Shown here piece after piece: positions 53,015 to 61,059 of a stretch of DNA of 64,000 nt. The position numbers were made by a program, and so were the translations under genes. Under the pieces are notes generated by a model that saw only the letters and a list, made by a program, of their open reading frames with translations, did no database searches and was not told the DNA's origin. The stretch spans positions 5,842,001 to 5,906,000 of the forward strand of contig NZ_AP017295.1 in assembly GCF_001548375.1 (NCBI RefSeq). Reading direction: 5' to 3'. The first letter of the stretch is position 1, and the number at the start of each line of letters is the position of its first letter. This stretch comes from Nostoc sp. NIES-3756. Its GTDB lineage: Bacteria; Cyanobacteriota; Cyanobacteriia; Cyanobacteriales; Nostocaceae.

Positions 53015-53128
53015 ATACCAATTCTTTACCACTTAGGGTAAGTTGAATGCTTACCTAATTAAGAAAATTCAGATGTAACAAAATTTTTCCTGCTCTGCAT
53101 CTGTTGCTTAATTTTTGAGAATTGGTAT
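53015..53128. repeat. 114-bp element with 11-bp inverted ends ATACCAATTCT
   Basis: ATACCAATTCT (53015-53025) and AGAATTGGTAT (53118-53128) are exact inverted repeats around 92 bp of non-coding DNA. A related half-site (GATACCAATTTG) occurs near 43132. The rest of the 52737-53209 gap shows nothing else. Confidence 0.5.
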
Positions 53129-53209
53129 TACTCAATATCTAGTTAATTTATTATTAAAAATATTTTCACTCCACAGAGTCAAGATTTTAAAAATAAATTG
53201 TTAGAGAAC

Positions 53210-53770
53210 TTAAGCATTCTGCACACTAGGCATACCACCTTGTCCTGATACTGGACGGGGGAAGTTTGGTAAATCTATCCCACTGTGGCTAGAAGTACGG
53301 GTTTTTAATGCCAGACGATAACTCACGCTTTGCAGTTCTGCTTGCAATTGCCGATTTTCTCGCTGTAGTACTGCTACTTTTTCTCTAACTGGAGCCATAC
53401 GTTCTTCAAATTTACGGCGGTAAATTTGAGGTAATTCCTGTACTACCTGCTCTAGCATCCGACTACGATCAGTTAGTTCCTGTACTGACTGACGCAGTTG
53501 GTAAATTTCAGTATCACGTTCTGTAATTTGCTCTTGATAGAACCTCAATTGCTGTTCCACAGCTTGTAGTTGTTCTCGCAAGGCTTGTAACTGACTTAAA
53601 TCAGGATCTGGCTCTGTCCGCACGGGCATGAAATTAGTGTTGCCCTTCACCAGCCGGAAGAGTTCTTGAGATAGCTGTTGTACTAGTTGATCCCGCAACT
53701 GTAGTTCTTGACGCAGCTGCGATATTTCCGTCGATAGAGCTTGGATATTTGGTGTATCAGTTTGGCTCAC
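53210..53770 (-). CDS. Coiled-coil protein, unknown
   Basis: A 186-residue soluble protein that is almost all coiled coil. The first coil spans about 10-40 (LSTEISQLRQELQLRDQLVQ), a short break with Pro and Asp is near 45-57 (NFMPVRTEPDPDLS), and a long heptad region follows from about 58 to 155 (LREQLQAVEQQLRFYQEQIT, REKVAVLQRENRQLQAELQS). The last 25 residues are Gly/Pro/Ser-rich and flexible. There is no signal peptide or membrane segment. It could be a filament-forming or scaffold protein, but I do not recognise a named family. Confidence 0.72.
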   Translation of the reverse strand: MSQTDTPNIQALSTEISQLRQELQLRDQLVQQLSQELFRLVKGNTNFMPVRTEPDPDLSQLQALREQLQAVEQQLRFYQEQITERDTEIYQLRQSVQELTDRSRMLEQVVQELPQIYRRKFEERMAPVREKVAVLQRENRQLQAELQSVSYRLALKTRTSSHSGIDLPNFPRPVSGQGGMPSVQNA

Positions 53771-54020
53771 GGTTGCTTACAGTTCCCATTGACGAATGTC
53801 GAACCTTATGTATAACTGCAATAGTACTGCTTTTGGCAAGTACTTGTTAATCTAGCATTCCCAACTACATCAAAAAAAAGTCAGCAGGTAAAATTTTTTA
53901 TCAAAACAGTTTAAAAAGTGCTGAATAGCAGCGTACTGTTAGCGGTAACGGGGCGATGAGCAGCGTGCTGAGTGCTGAGTAATTATCTACTACTGTCATC
54001 TCTTACACCTCTGCCCTCTC

Positions 54021-54059
54021 CTACTGAGTGTTGAGTTGTGCTAACCCAACGCTCAGTAG
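54021..54059 (-). terminator. 3' hairpin of rpsF
   Basis: CTACTGAGTGTTGAGTT pairs with AACCCAACGCTCAGTAG, with two wobble positions, just beyond the rpsF stop on the minus strand. No T run follows. The remaining 53771-54020 carries a TGTTAGCGGTA motif at 53937 and GAGTGCT heptads, no gene. Confidence 0.5.
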
Positions 54060-54078
54060 AGATTAGTTAGAGACTATA

Positions 54079-54405
54079 TTAAGCGGTCACAGCCACTTTG
54101 TCTTCTTTTTCTTCGGTTACTTCTTGCTTAACTGTCAAGTAACGAATTACTTCTTCGCTCAACCGCATAGCACGCTCTAAAGGTGCGATCGCATTTCCAG
54201 GTGCGTTGTAGTTAAATTGAACGTAAACTCCATCACGCTGCTTTTTGATTTCATAAGCTAGACGGCGCTTACCCCGATTTTGAATTTCCAGATCAGTCGC
54301 ACCCTGATCTTGAAGTATGGTTTGGTATTTAGCGATCGCTTGATCTACCTGCTCATCTGTCAGGTCAGGGCGTAGGATGTATAAAGTTTCGTAAACTGTG
54401 GACAT
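54079..54405 (-). CDS. rpsF: 30S ribosomal protein S6
   Basis: S6 binds the central domain of 16S rRNA together with S18. The 108-residue product begins [20 protein letters not shown] and shows the family pattern [20 protein letters not shown] and [20 protein letters not shown], then [17 protein letters not shown] Glu-rich tail ([14 protein letters not shown]) ends the protein. The start is ATG 54405. A hairpin lies directly downstream. In this region it stands alone, without rpsR or ssb next to it. Confidence 0.96.
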   Translation of the reverse strand: MSTVYETLYILRPDLTDEQVDQAIAKYQTILQDQGATDLEIQNRGKRRLAYEIKKQRDGVYVQFNYNAPGNAIAPLERAMRLSEEVIRYLTVKQEVTEEKEDKVAVTA

Positions 54406-54579
54406 GATAATACTAGTCTCCTTTTGGACAACTGGCTGCTTGTATTGATTTATACAAATTGTTTATAATAACTACTCGCATCAATCAATATTTGAGCAAC
54501 AAGGAACTATAATCTTACCAGTTTTTAATTTGAATCATCAGCTCAATCTGCCCAAACATCAAGGATATTCATCAAAATT

Positions 54580-55353
54580 ATGGCGCAGCGCTACGTGCGA
54601 GTTCAAAACCAAGAAGGTAAAGTCTACTATGGGTTGCTACAACCATCTTTCAATGTGCAGGTTCTAGATGCTCCACCGTGGCTACAGGGACAACCGACAG
54701 ATTTAATTTTAGAACCGGACTATTATCAAATTTTGGCTCCCTGCGCTCCTTCTAAAATTATCGCAGTGGGCAAAAATTACGCCAATCATGCAGCCGAAAT
54801 GGGAACACCTGTACCTAGTGAACCACTGATTTTTCTCAAACCACCAACAACAATTATCGCTTCGGAAACAGAAATAAAATATCCTCAGCAGTCGCAACGG
54901 GTGGATTATGAAGGAGAATTAGCACTAATAATTGGCGATCGCGCTTGTAACTGTACACCAGAAGAAGCCCAAACCAAAATTTGGGGCTATACCATCGCCA
55001 ATGATGTGACAGCACGCGATTTACAGCAGAAAGATGGACAATGGACTAGAGCCAAGGGATTTGATACTTTCTGCCCCATAGGGCCTTGGATTGTTCGAGA
55101 ATTGAGTCCAGGGGCAAAATTACAAACTTACCTCAACGATGACATCAATCCTGTACAATCGGCTGGGATTGACCAAATGGTATTTGCCCCCGATTTTTTG
55201 GTGTCATATATTAGTCAGGTAATGACATTACTACCTGGTGATGTAGTGTTAACGGGTACGCCAGAGGGTGTAGGGGCATTGCATACAGGCGATCGCATTC
55301 GTGTAGAAATTGAAGGTATTGGTCGCTTAGAAAACACCGTAGCTACCCGTTAA
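54580..55353 (+). CDS. Fumarylacetoacetate hydrolase (FAH) family protein
   Basis: A 257-residue FAH-fold hydrolase or decarboxylase. The metal-site motifs are present: ALIIGDRACNCTPEEAQTKI preceded by VDYEGELA (Glu ligands) and WGYTIANDVTARDLQQKDGQ (Asp ligand). Further signatures are AKGFDTFCPIGPWIV and LPGDVVLTGTPEGVGALHTG. Family members act on 2-oxo acids, acylpyruvates or 5-oxopent-3-ene dioates; the substrate here is unknown. The start is ATG 54580. It is convergent with the Tic20-family gene, only 2 bp between stops. Confidence 0.9.
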   Translation: MAQRYVRVQNQEGKVYYGLLQPSFNVQVLDAPPWLQGQPTDLILEPDYYQILAPCAPSKIIAVGKNYANHAAEMGTPVPSEPLIFLKPPTTIIASETEIKYPQQSQRVDYEGELALIIGDRACNCTPEEAQTKIWGYTIANDVTARDLQQKDGQWTRAKGFDTFCPIGPWIVRELSPGAKLQTYLNDDINPVQSAGIDQMVFAPDFLVSYISQVMTLLPGDVVLTGTPEGVGALHTGDRIRVEIEGIGRLENTVATR

Positions 55354-55355
55354 CC

Positions 55356-55832
55356 CTAGCGCACCTGCATATGAACTGCATCTGAGATTGCGGGAATTTC
55401 TGCGTAACGTCCTAGCAAGGAGTTGGCAATAGAATAAACAACAGCAGCAATAATGCCTAAAAATATTGTTGTGTATAGTGTTTGTGTGGCAAAGCCGCCA
55501 GCCGGAATTAACCCGACTATATCTGTGAGGATGCCACATAAAAAGACAATGATGTCTAACAAGATGGCCTGCATGGTGTTGAAACGAATAAAATGACTAA
55601 TTTTCTCGTTTCTGACGACTAATAACCATAAAGCGAAGAAAATAATTAAACCAGCATAACGAACGCCGTAGTAAATTCTCAGTAATGGAATCAGGGGGAG
55701 AAACAGCACTTGCAAAGCTGGAAACTCTGTCAGAAAAAATTGACCAAAGGCAAAAACCTCAATCAAAGGAAGCAGGTAAGGTAAACAAGCAAAAAGTCTA
55801 TCTTGAATGGTTGTAGACCCGCGCCATGTCAT
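55356..55832 (-). CDS. Tic20-family membrane protein
   Basis: A 158-residue protein with four hydrophobic segments. The N-terminal MTWRGSTTIQDRLFACLPYL and ensuing YLLPLIEVFAFGQF, then VVRNEKISHFIRFNTMQAIL and TLYTTIFLGIIAAVVYSIAN, match cyanobacterial homologues of Tic20, the protein-conducting channel component of the chloroplast inner envelope. In cyanobacteria the role is not settled. The start is ATG 55832 after an AGGAGAACGCACG site. Confidence 0.88.
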   Translation of the reverse strand: MTWRGSTTIQDRLFACLPYLLPLIEVFAFGQFFLTEFPALQVLFLPLIPLLRIYYGVRYAGLIIFFALWLLVVRNEKISHFIRFNTMQAILLDIIVFLCGILTDIVGLIPAGGFATQTLYTTIFLGIIAAVVYSIANSLLGRYAEIPAISDAVHMQVR

Positions 55833-55913
55833 CGTGCGTTCTCCTGTGGCTAAATTTCATGAGCTACTTGAGCTTAGGATAACGCAGTTACTCAGCATTA
55901 CTAAAAATTATGA

Positions 55914-56111
55914 TTATTCTATATGGGCAACCCGAAAACCCATGAGACATTCGTACTGTTCTGGCTGCTCTTGGGCAAGTTGACGAATAGCTTGACCACA
56001 GCCCAGTTTGCCACCGCGCCATCGGGGTTGACCACTACCGTTAGCGAGTAAACAAGATTGGCAAACCCGCTCAGGGGCGAGGATTTGATCGTCCATTAAA
56101 ATGACTAACAT
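55914..56111 (-). CDS. Small Cys-motif protein, unknown
   Basis: A 65-residue protein. ATG 56111 is favoured because AGGAGG lies seven bases upstream; an ATG two codons earlier is too close to that site. Its Cys pattern is CQSC (about 17-20), then C and C further on (GKLGCGQAIRQLA, QYECLMGFRVAHIE), four in all, which could bind one metal ion. Small proteins of this type are conserved among cyanobacteria, with no function I can name. The Tic20-family gene lies downstream on the same strand. Confidence 0.65.
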   Translation of the reverse strand: MLVILMDDQILAPERVCQSCLLANGSGQPRWRGGKLGCGQAIRQLAQEQPEQYECLMGFRVAHIE

Positions 56112-56328
56112 CTCCATTCCTCCTGTAACTCCTCAAATTAACCCAAGTCAGTGCTGAGTCACTAGTTGATGAATGTTCACTCAAACATAGAGAAAGTAAT
56201 TTATCGAACCTTTAACTGAGAGGTTGTTTGAAAATTATTATTGCTAACACTAAAGTCTCTCAAACCTAACCCCCTAGACCCCATTCCCTACGAGAGAATG
56301 GAGGTTTTAAAGCCTCTCTCCTACTGGG

Positions 56329-56493
56329 CTACGGTGTACGCACAAGTCTGAGAACTTAGTCCCACAAAATTTTGCTCCCCCCTAACCCCCCTTAAAAAAG
56401 GAGGAACAAGAATTAAAGTCCCCCTTTTTAAGGGGGATTTAGGGGGATCAAACCACATCCTGTACCTAGTACAAAGATGTGTGTACACCGTAG
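56329..56493. mobile_element. Nested inverted-repeat element, possible MITE
   Basis: Outer arms CTACGGTGTACGCAC (56329-56343) and GTGTGTACACCGTAG (56479-56493) match at 14 of 15 positions. Inside, CCCCCTAACCCCCCTTAAAA (about 56379-56398) faces TTTTTAAGGGGGATTTAGGG (56425-56445). The inner palindrome is of a type widely dispersed in cyanobacterial genomes. The 877-bp gap 56112-56988 has no gene; it also holds a patch of cgcta/agcgc repeats near 56515-56560. Confidence 0.55.
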
Positions 56494-56922
56494 TTCCTAC
56501 TGCGATAGAAGTACTCTACGAGAAGCGCTGAGTGCAAAGCACTCGCTACGCGAATGCGGTATGGAGAGGGGTCTTAAGTATATTCTGCACTTTTTCACAC
56601 ATCCCCTGAGAGCTTGGAACTCAGCACTTTTGATAAAAATCGCCAAGTGAACCTAAATTTATTGTATGTTGTATATCTTGGAGATTAACTCTTTGGGTAA
56701 GTTGTCACACATAAATTATTATTCCTTTGACTAGTAGTAAGTTGTTGTTGTAGCTGGAGTAATAACCTCTCGCCTAGTGAGTGGTTTTTACATATCGAAA
56801 AGCCACTGACTACTAACAACATAGTTCATATTTCCCCAAAGAGGTTGATGATAGTTAGCCCATTAACCAATCTGGGAGCTAATAATAAATAAACCAGCAT
56901 CAATAAAAGTCAATAATACAGA

Positions 56923-56936
56923 TACGATGAATCGTA
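56923..56936. promoter_or_regulatory. Short palindrome TACGAT-ga-ATCGTA upstream of glyA
   Basis: Six-base perfect arms about 53 bp before the glyA GTG start. It is a possible operator, but too short to assign a regulator. Confidence 0.25.
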
Positions 56937-56988
56937 GGTGTGCTGCTGCCAAAATAGATTTTGCAAGTTTCCATTAGGTATAGTTGAA

Positions 56989-58272
56989 GTGACAAGAACA
57001 AACTCAGATTTTCTCAATAATTCTGATCCGGCGATCGCAGGATTAATTAATCAAGAACTCCAACGTCAACGCGACCACTTGGAGTTAATTGCTAGTGAAA
57101 ACTTTACCTCTGCGGCTGTATTGGCAGCTCAGGGTTCGGTACTGACAAATAAATACGCTGAGGGTTTACCAGGAAAGCGTTATTACGGTGGTTGTGAATT
57201 TGTCGATAAAATCGAGCAAATCGCCATCGACCGCGCTAAACAGCTATTTGGCTCGGCTCACGCCAACGTCCAACCCCACTCCGGCGCACAAGCTAATTTT
57301 GCCGTCTTCCTGACATTACTGGAGCCAGGAGACACAATCATGGGGATGGATTTGTCTCATGGTGGACACCTCACCCACGGTTCCCCTGTCAACGTTTCCG
57401 GGAAGTGGTTCCAAGTCCGCCACTACGGCGTGAGCCAAAAAACAGAACAACTAGACTACGACCAAATTCGTGAGCTGGCGCTGAGGGAGCGTCCCAAGCT
57501 CTTAATTTGTGGTTACTCTGCTTATCCTCGAATTATTGACTTTGAAAAATTCCGTAGCATCGCTGATGAAGTTGGTGCTTATTTGCTGGCGGACATTGCT
57601 CACATTGCCGGTTTAGTCGCAACTGGACTCCACCCCAACCCAATACCTTACTGTGATGTAGTCACAACCACCACCCATAAAACATTGCGTGGCCCCAGAG
57701 GTGGTTTAATTTTGACCCGTGACGCAGAACTAGGGAAGAAATTTGATAAATCAGTTTTCCCCGGAACACAAGGTGGGCCTTTAGAACATGTAATTGCTGG
57801 GAAAGCAGTTGCTTTTGGTGAAGCTTTAAAGCCTGAGTTTAAAGAATACTCGGCACAAGTAATTAAAAACGCCAATGCTTTGGCAACTCAACTACAAAAT
57901 CGTGGTTTAAAACTAGTATCAGATGGTACTGAAAACCATTTAATGTTAGTAGATTTGCGGTCTGTGAATATGACAGGTAAACGGGCAGACCAGTTAGTGA
58001 GTGAAGTAAATATCACCGCTAACAAAAATACCGTTCCCTTCGATCCCCAATCACCATTCGTTACCAGTGGCTTGCGTTTAGGTTCCCCAGCTATGACAAC
58101 AAGGGGTATGGGAGTAGATGAATTTACCGAAATCGGTAATATTATCGCCGATCGCCTACTCAACCCAGACTCAGAAACAGTAGCCCAAGATTGTAAACGC
58201 CGGGTAGCCGCATTGTGCGATCGCTTCCCCTTGTATCCACACTTGGAAATTCCTGTGCCTGTCTTGGCATAG
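56989..58272 (+). CDS. glyA: Serine hydroxymethyltransferase
   Basis: GlyA interconverts serine and glycine with tetrahydrofolate, using pyridoxal phosphate; in cyanobacteria it also serves photorespiratory glycine. The start is GTG 56989 ([20 protein letters not shown]), giving 427 residues, the family length. Motifs include [59 protein letters not shown], and the PLP-lysine stretch [20 protein letters not shown]. Codons upstream of GTG 56989 in frame would add unrelated Cys-rich sequence. Confidence 0.96.
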   Translation: MTRTNSDFLNNSDPAIAGLINQELQRQRDHLELIASENFTSAAVLAAQGSVLTNKYAEGLPGKRYYGGCEFVDKIEQIAIDRAKQLFGSAHANVQPHSGAQANFAVFLTLLEPGDTIMGMDLSHGGHLTHGSPVNVSGKWFQVRHYGVSQKTEQLDYDQIRELALRERPKLLICGYSAYPRIIDFEKFRSIADEVGAYLLADIAHIAGLVATGLHPNPIPYCDVVTTTTHKTLRGPRGGLILTRDAELGKKFDKSVFPGTQGGPLEHVIAGKAVAFGEALKPEFKEYSAQVIKNANALATQLQNRGLKLVSDGTENHLMLVDLRSVNMTGKRADQLVSEVNITANKNTVPFDPQSPFVTSGLRLGSPAMTTRGMGVDEFTEIGNIIADRLLNPDSETVAQDCKRRVAALCDRFPLYPHLEIPVPVLA

Positions 58273-58305
58273 GTAGGAGGCAGAAAGAGGCAAGGGAGAG
58301 GATTT

Positions 58306-58412
58306 TTTCTCCCTGCTCCCTGCCCCCCTGCTTATTTCTGTCCCCGATCTCCCCCTACTTCCCCATCTCCCCAACTCTCCCCACTCCCCACTCCCCACTC
58401 CCTACTCCCAAA
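58306..58412. repeat. CCCCACT-type pyrimidine heptads
   Basis: Tandem ctccctg, ccccact and similar units fill most of the gap between glyA and the transferase gene. Confidence 0.65.
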
Positions 58413-58505
58413 TTTCTCGCTGATCAGGGTCTGAATTGTAGTAAAAATATGTAAGAAAGTTTGTTTGATTACTTTTGTTTCATAAACTACTCATTACATA
58501 TACAG

Positions 58506-59552
58506 ATGCCTGCTCAGATTTATCATCTGATTGCCTTTTTGGTGGCGGCGGTGGTCGTTCTCTGGACTACGCCTGATGTAAAAAATATTGGTATAAAAAG
58601 TGGACGTTTAGACAGACCAGGCGATCGCAAAATTCATGACCGTCCAATGGTGCGTCTAGGAGGGGTTTCTATCTTTGCGGGTACGATAATTTCTCTCATG
58701 GTTGTTTGGTGGTTGGGTGGATTTAACAACCTTTCTCCCGAAAAAGAATGGCAAATTTGGGGCGTTATTTTAGGTGGTCTAGGCTTTTTCTTGATTGGTT
58801 TAGCGGATGATTTATTAAGCCTGTCTCCTTTGGGACGCTTAATTATACAAGTTATTGTGGCTGCTGGTGCTTGGAAAGCAGGTGTCAGCATAGATTTCGT
58901 TACTGTTCCCTTGATGGGGATAGTTGACCTCAACTGGCTGAGTTTGCCCATCACAGTTATATGGTTAGTGGGGATGGTAAACGCCATTAACTGGATTGAT
59001 GGTTTGGATGGGTTAGCAGCTGGAGTTTCGGGAATTGCGGCTGTGGTGATGCTACTTGTGTCCTTGTTTATGCACCAGCCAGCAGCAGCTTTAATTGCAG
59101 CCGCCTTAGCTGGTGCAGCTTTGGGATTTCTCCGCTACAATTTCAACCCCGCACAAATCTTTATGGGTGATGGCGGGTCTTATTTTATGGGCTTCACTTT
59201 GGCGGCTGTGGGTGTCATTGGTTTGGTAAAAATCCCGGCGTTTACGGCTGTAATTTTGCCTTATTTAATTTTGGCAGTTCCCATTGTCGATATGTCGGCG
59301 GTAATTCTGTCTCGTATCCGTCGTGGAAAATTGCCTTGGGTGGCTGATAAACGCCATCTCCACCATCGATTACTACAAGCTGGTTTATCCCATCGCTGGA
59401 CGGTATTGTTTATTTATACCTTGACTTTGTGGGTAGGTAGTCTAGCGTTAGTTTTGGCTGGTGTACCCAGTAGCATTGCTTATGCTTGTGGTTCCACATC
59501 ACTTTTAACTTATGTGATTTGGAGAGCGTGGAAAGTTTCTCAGCAAAAGTAA
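58506..59552 (+). CDS. WecA/TagO-like undecaprenyl-phosphate sugar-1-phosphate transferase
   Basis: A 348-residue membrane enzyme of the MraY/WecA superfamily (glycosyltransferase family 4 in annotation), which moves a sugar 1-phosphate from a UDP-sugar to undecaprenyl phosphate to begin envelope glycan synthesis. About ten hydrophobic segments are present. Catalytic motifs: GLADDLLSLSPLGRL (Asp pair), NAINWIDGLDGLAAGVSGIA, FMGDGGSYFMGF, and DKRHLHHRLLQAGLSHRW, the His-rich loop typical of WecA/TagO rather than MraY. The start is ATG 58506. cinA follows 93 bp downstream on the same strand. Confidence 0.9.
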   Translation: MPAQIYHLIAFLVAAVVVLWTTPDVKNIGIKSGRLDRPGDRKIHDRPMVRLGGVSIFAGTIISLMVVWWLGGFNNLSPEKEWQIWGVILGGLGFFLIGLADDLLSLSPLGRLIIQVIVAAGAWKAGVSIDFVTVPLMGIVDLNWLSLPITVIWLVGMVNAINWIDGLDGLAAGVSGIAAVVMLLVSLFMHQPAAALIAAALAGAALGFLRYNFNPAQIFMGDGGSYFMGFTLAAVGVIGLVKIPAFTAVILPYLILAVPIVDMSAVILSRIRRGKLPWVADKRHLHHRLLQAGLSHRWTVLFIYTLTLWVGSLALVLAGVPSSIAYACGSTSLLTYVIWRAWKVSQQK

Positions 59553-59645
59553 AAGGGAAAGGGTAAGGTTCTCAAGGTTTGTTTTTCATTAAGCTATGAG
59601 TGATGACTACTTCTGTTTTCCTTTTACCTTGTTCATTTTAATTAC

Positions 59646-60896
59646 ATGAGTGCAGAAATTATTTGTGTTGGTACTGAACTGCTTTTAGGAGATATTCTTA
59701 ATGGTAATGCTCAATATCTAGCGCAGCAGCTAGCTCAACTAGGTATTCCTCATTATCATCAAACTGTAGTTGGGGATAATCCAGACAGAATTAAGCAGGT
59801 TATAGAAATTGCTATTCCCAGAGCCAAAATTTTGATTTTTACAGGTGGACTAGGCCCCACACCAGACGATCTCACTTGTGAAACCATTGCTGATTTTTTT
59901 GGCTCACCTTTGGTAGAACGTCCAGAAATTATTGAAGATATTAGCCAAAAATTTGCTCAACGCGGTCGAGTAATGACCCCAAGCAACCGCAAACAAGCCT
60001 TAATTCCCCAAGGGGCAGACATTTTACCTAATCCCACTGGTACAGCCCCCGGTATCATCTGGCAACCCCGTCCTGATGTGACAATTTTCACTTTTCCTGG
60101 TGTACCTAGTGAAATGCACCGGATGTGGGAAGAAACAGCCGTACCGTTTCTCAAAAGTCAAGGCTGGGGACAAGAAATTATTTATAGTCGCAGTCTCAAG
60201 TTTTGGGGTATTGGGGAATCTGCTTTAGCGGAAAAGGTGACAGATTTACTCAACTTGCCTAACCCCACAGTAGCGCCCTATGCAGGCAAAGGAGAGGTAA
60301 GGCTGCGTGTTTGTGCAAAAGCACCTTCAGAAGCCGCCGCAGAGGCTTTAATTGTGCCTGTAGAAAAGCAAATTAAAGAGATTGCTGGCTTAGATTTTTA
60401 TGGTGTCAATAATGATACCTTAGCTTCCGTGGTGGGTGGGTTGTTGCGTGCAGCCGGGGAAACTCTATCAGTAGCCGAGTCTTGTACTGGTGGTTTGCTA
60501 GGACAAATGTTAACGGACATTTCCGGCAGTTCTGATTATTTTTGGGGTGGTGTCATTTCCTATGACAACTCGGTGAAGCAAGGGTTGTTGGGAGTGAAGG
60601 CGGAAGATTTAGAGAAATGGGGTGCAGTCAGTGATACTGTTGCCGAACAAATGGCTATAGGTGTGAAAACTCGTCTGTCAACAACGTGGGGATTGAGTAT
60701 TACAGGTATTGCTGGGCCTACTGGGGGAACGGATACAAAGCCTGTGGGGTTGGTTTATATCGGGTTAGCGGGGCCAAAAGATGAAGCCAAAAGCTTTAAA
60801 TATCAGTTCGGCAAAATGCGCGATCGCTCTTTTATCCGTCATTTAAGTGCATCTACAGCACTAGATTTACTCCGCCGCAAATTATTGACTAAGTAA
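59646..60896 (+). CDS. cinA: CinA-family protein (nicotinamide-nucleotide amidase)
   Basis: A 416-residue two-domain CinA. The N-terminal domain (about 1-170) is of the MoaB/MogA type, called COG1058, with VGTELLLGDILNGNAQYLAQ and FTGGLGPTPDDLT. A linker follows (LNLPNPTVAPYAGKGEVRLR). The C-terminal PncC domain (about 255-416) has the catalytic stretch VAESCTGGLLGQMLTDISGS, then DYFWGGVISYDNSVKQGLLG and LSITGIAGPTGGTDTKPVGL, and cleaves nicotinamide mononucleotide in NAD recycling. The start is ATG 59646. A HIP1-based hairpin lies eight bases after the stop. Confidence 0.94.
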   Translation: MSAEIICVGTELLLGDILNGNAQYLAQQLAQLGIPHYHQTVVGDNPDRIKQVIEIAIPRAKILIFTGGLGPTPDDLTCETIADFFGSPLVERPEIIEDISQKFAQRGRVMTPSNRKQALIPQGADILPNPTGTAPGIIWQPRPDVTIFTFPGVPSEMHRMWEETAVPFLKSQGWGQEIIYSRSLKFWGIGESALAEKVTDLLNLPNPTVAPYAGKGEVRLRVCAKAPSEAAAEALIVPVEKQIKEIAGLDFYGVNNDTLASVVGGLLRAAGETLSVAESCTGGLLGQMLTDISGSSDYFWGGVISYDNSVKQGLLGVKAEDLEKWGAVSDTVAEQMAIGVKTRLSTTWGLSITGIAGPTGGTDTKPVGLVYIGLAGPKDEAKSFKYQFGKMRDRSFIRHLSASTALDLLRRKLLTK

Positions 60897-60903
60897 AGGC
60901 AAA

Positions 60904-60930
60904 ATGCGATCGCCTAATTTGCGATCGCAT
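60904..60930 (+). terminator. HIP1-based hairpin after cinA
   Basis: ATGCGATCGC (60904-60913) and GCGATCGCAT (60921-60930) are exact inverted repeats around seven bases, followed by a T-rich stretch (CTCTAACTTTTATTATTTTT). Confidence 0.65.
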
Positions 60931-61000
60931 CTCTAACTTTTATTATTTTTACAGTAGTGTAGTAATTACGAATTACGTAGTTTACTTCCGCGTAGCGGTA

Positions 61001-61059
61001 TTACGAATTACGAATTACGAATTACGAATTACGAATTACGAATTACGAATTACGAATTA
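61001..61059. repeat. AATTCGT heptad tract containing the kinase stop codon
   Basis: About eight tandem TTACGAA units on the plus strand. The minus-strand kinase gene ends inside it: the last Ser codon and TAA at 61050-61055 belong to the repeat. Confidence 0.85.

Noticed and set aside
56938..56988. Cys-rich 17-residue N-terminal extension of GlyA
   Set aside because: It is not part of the family; GTG 56989 gives the normal 427-residue enzyme.
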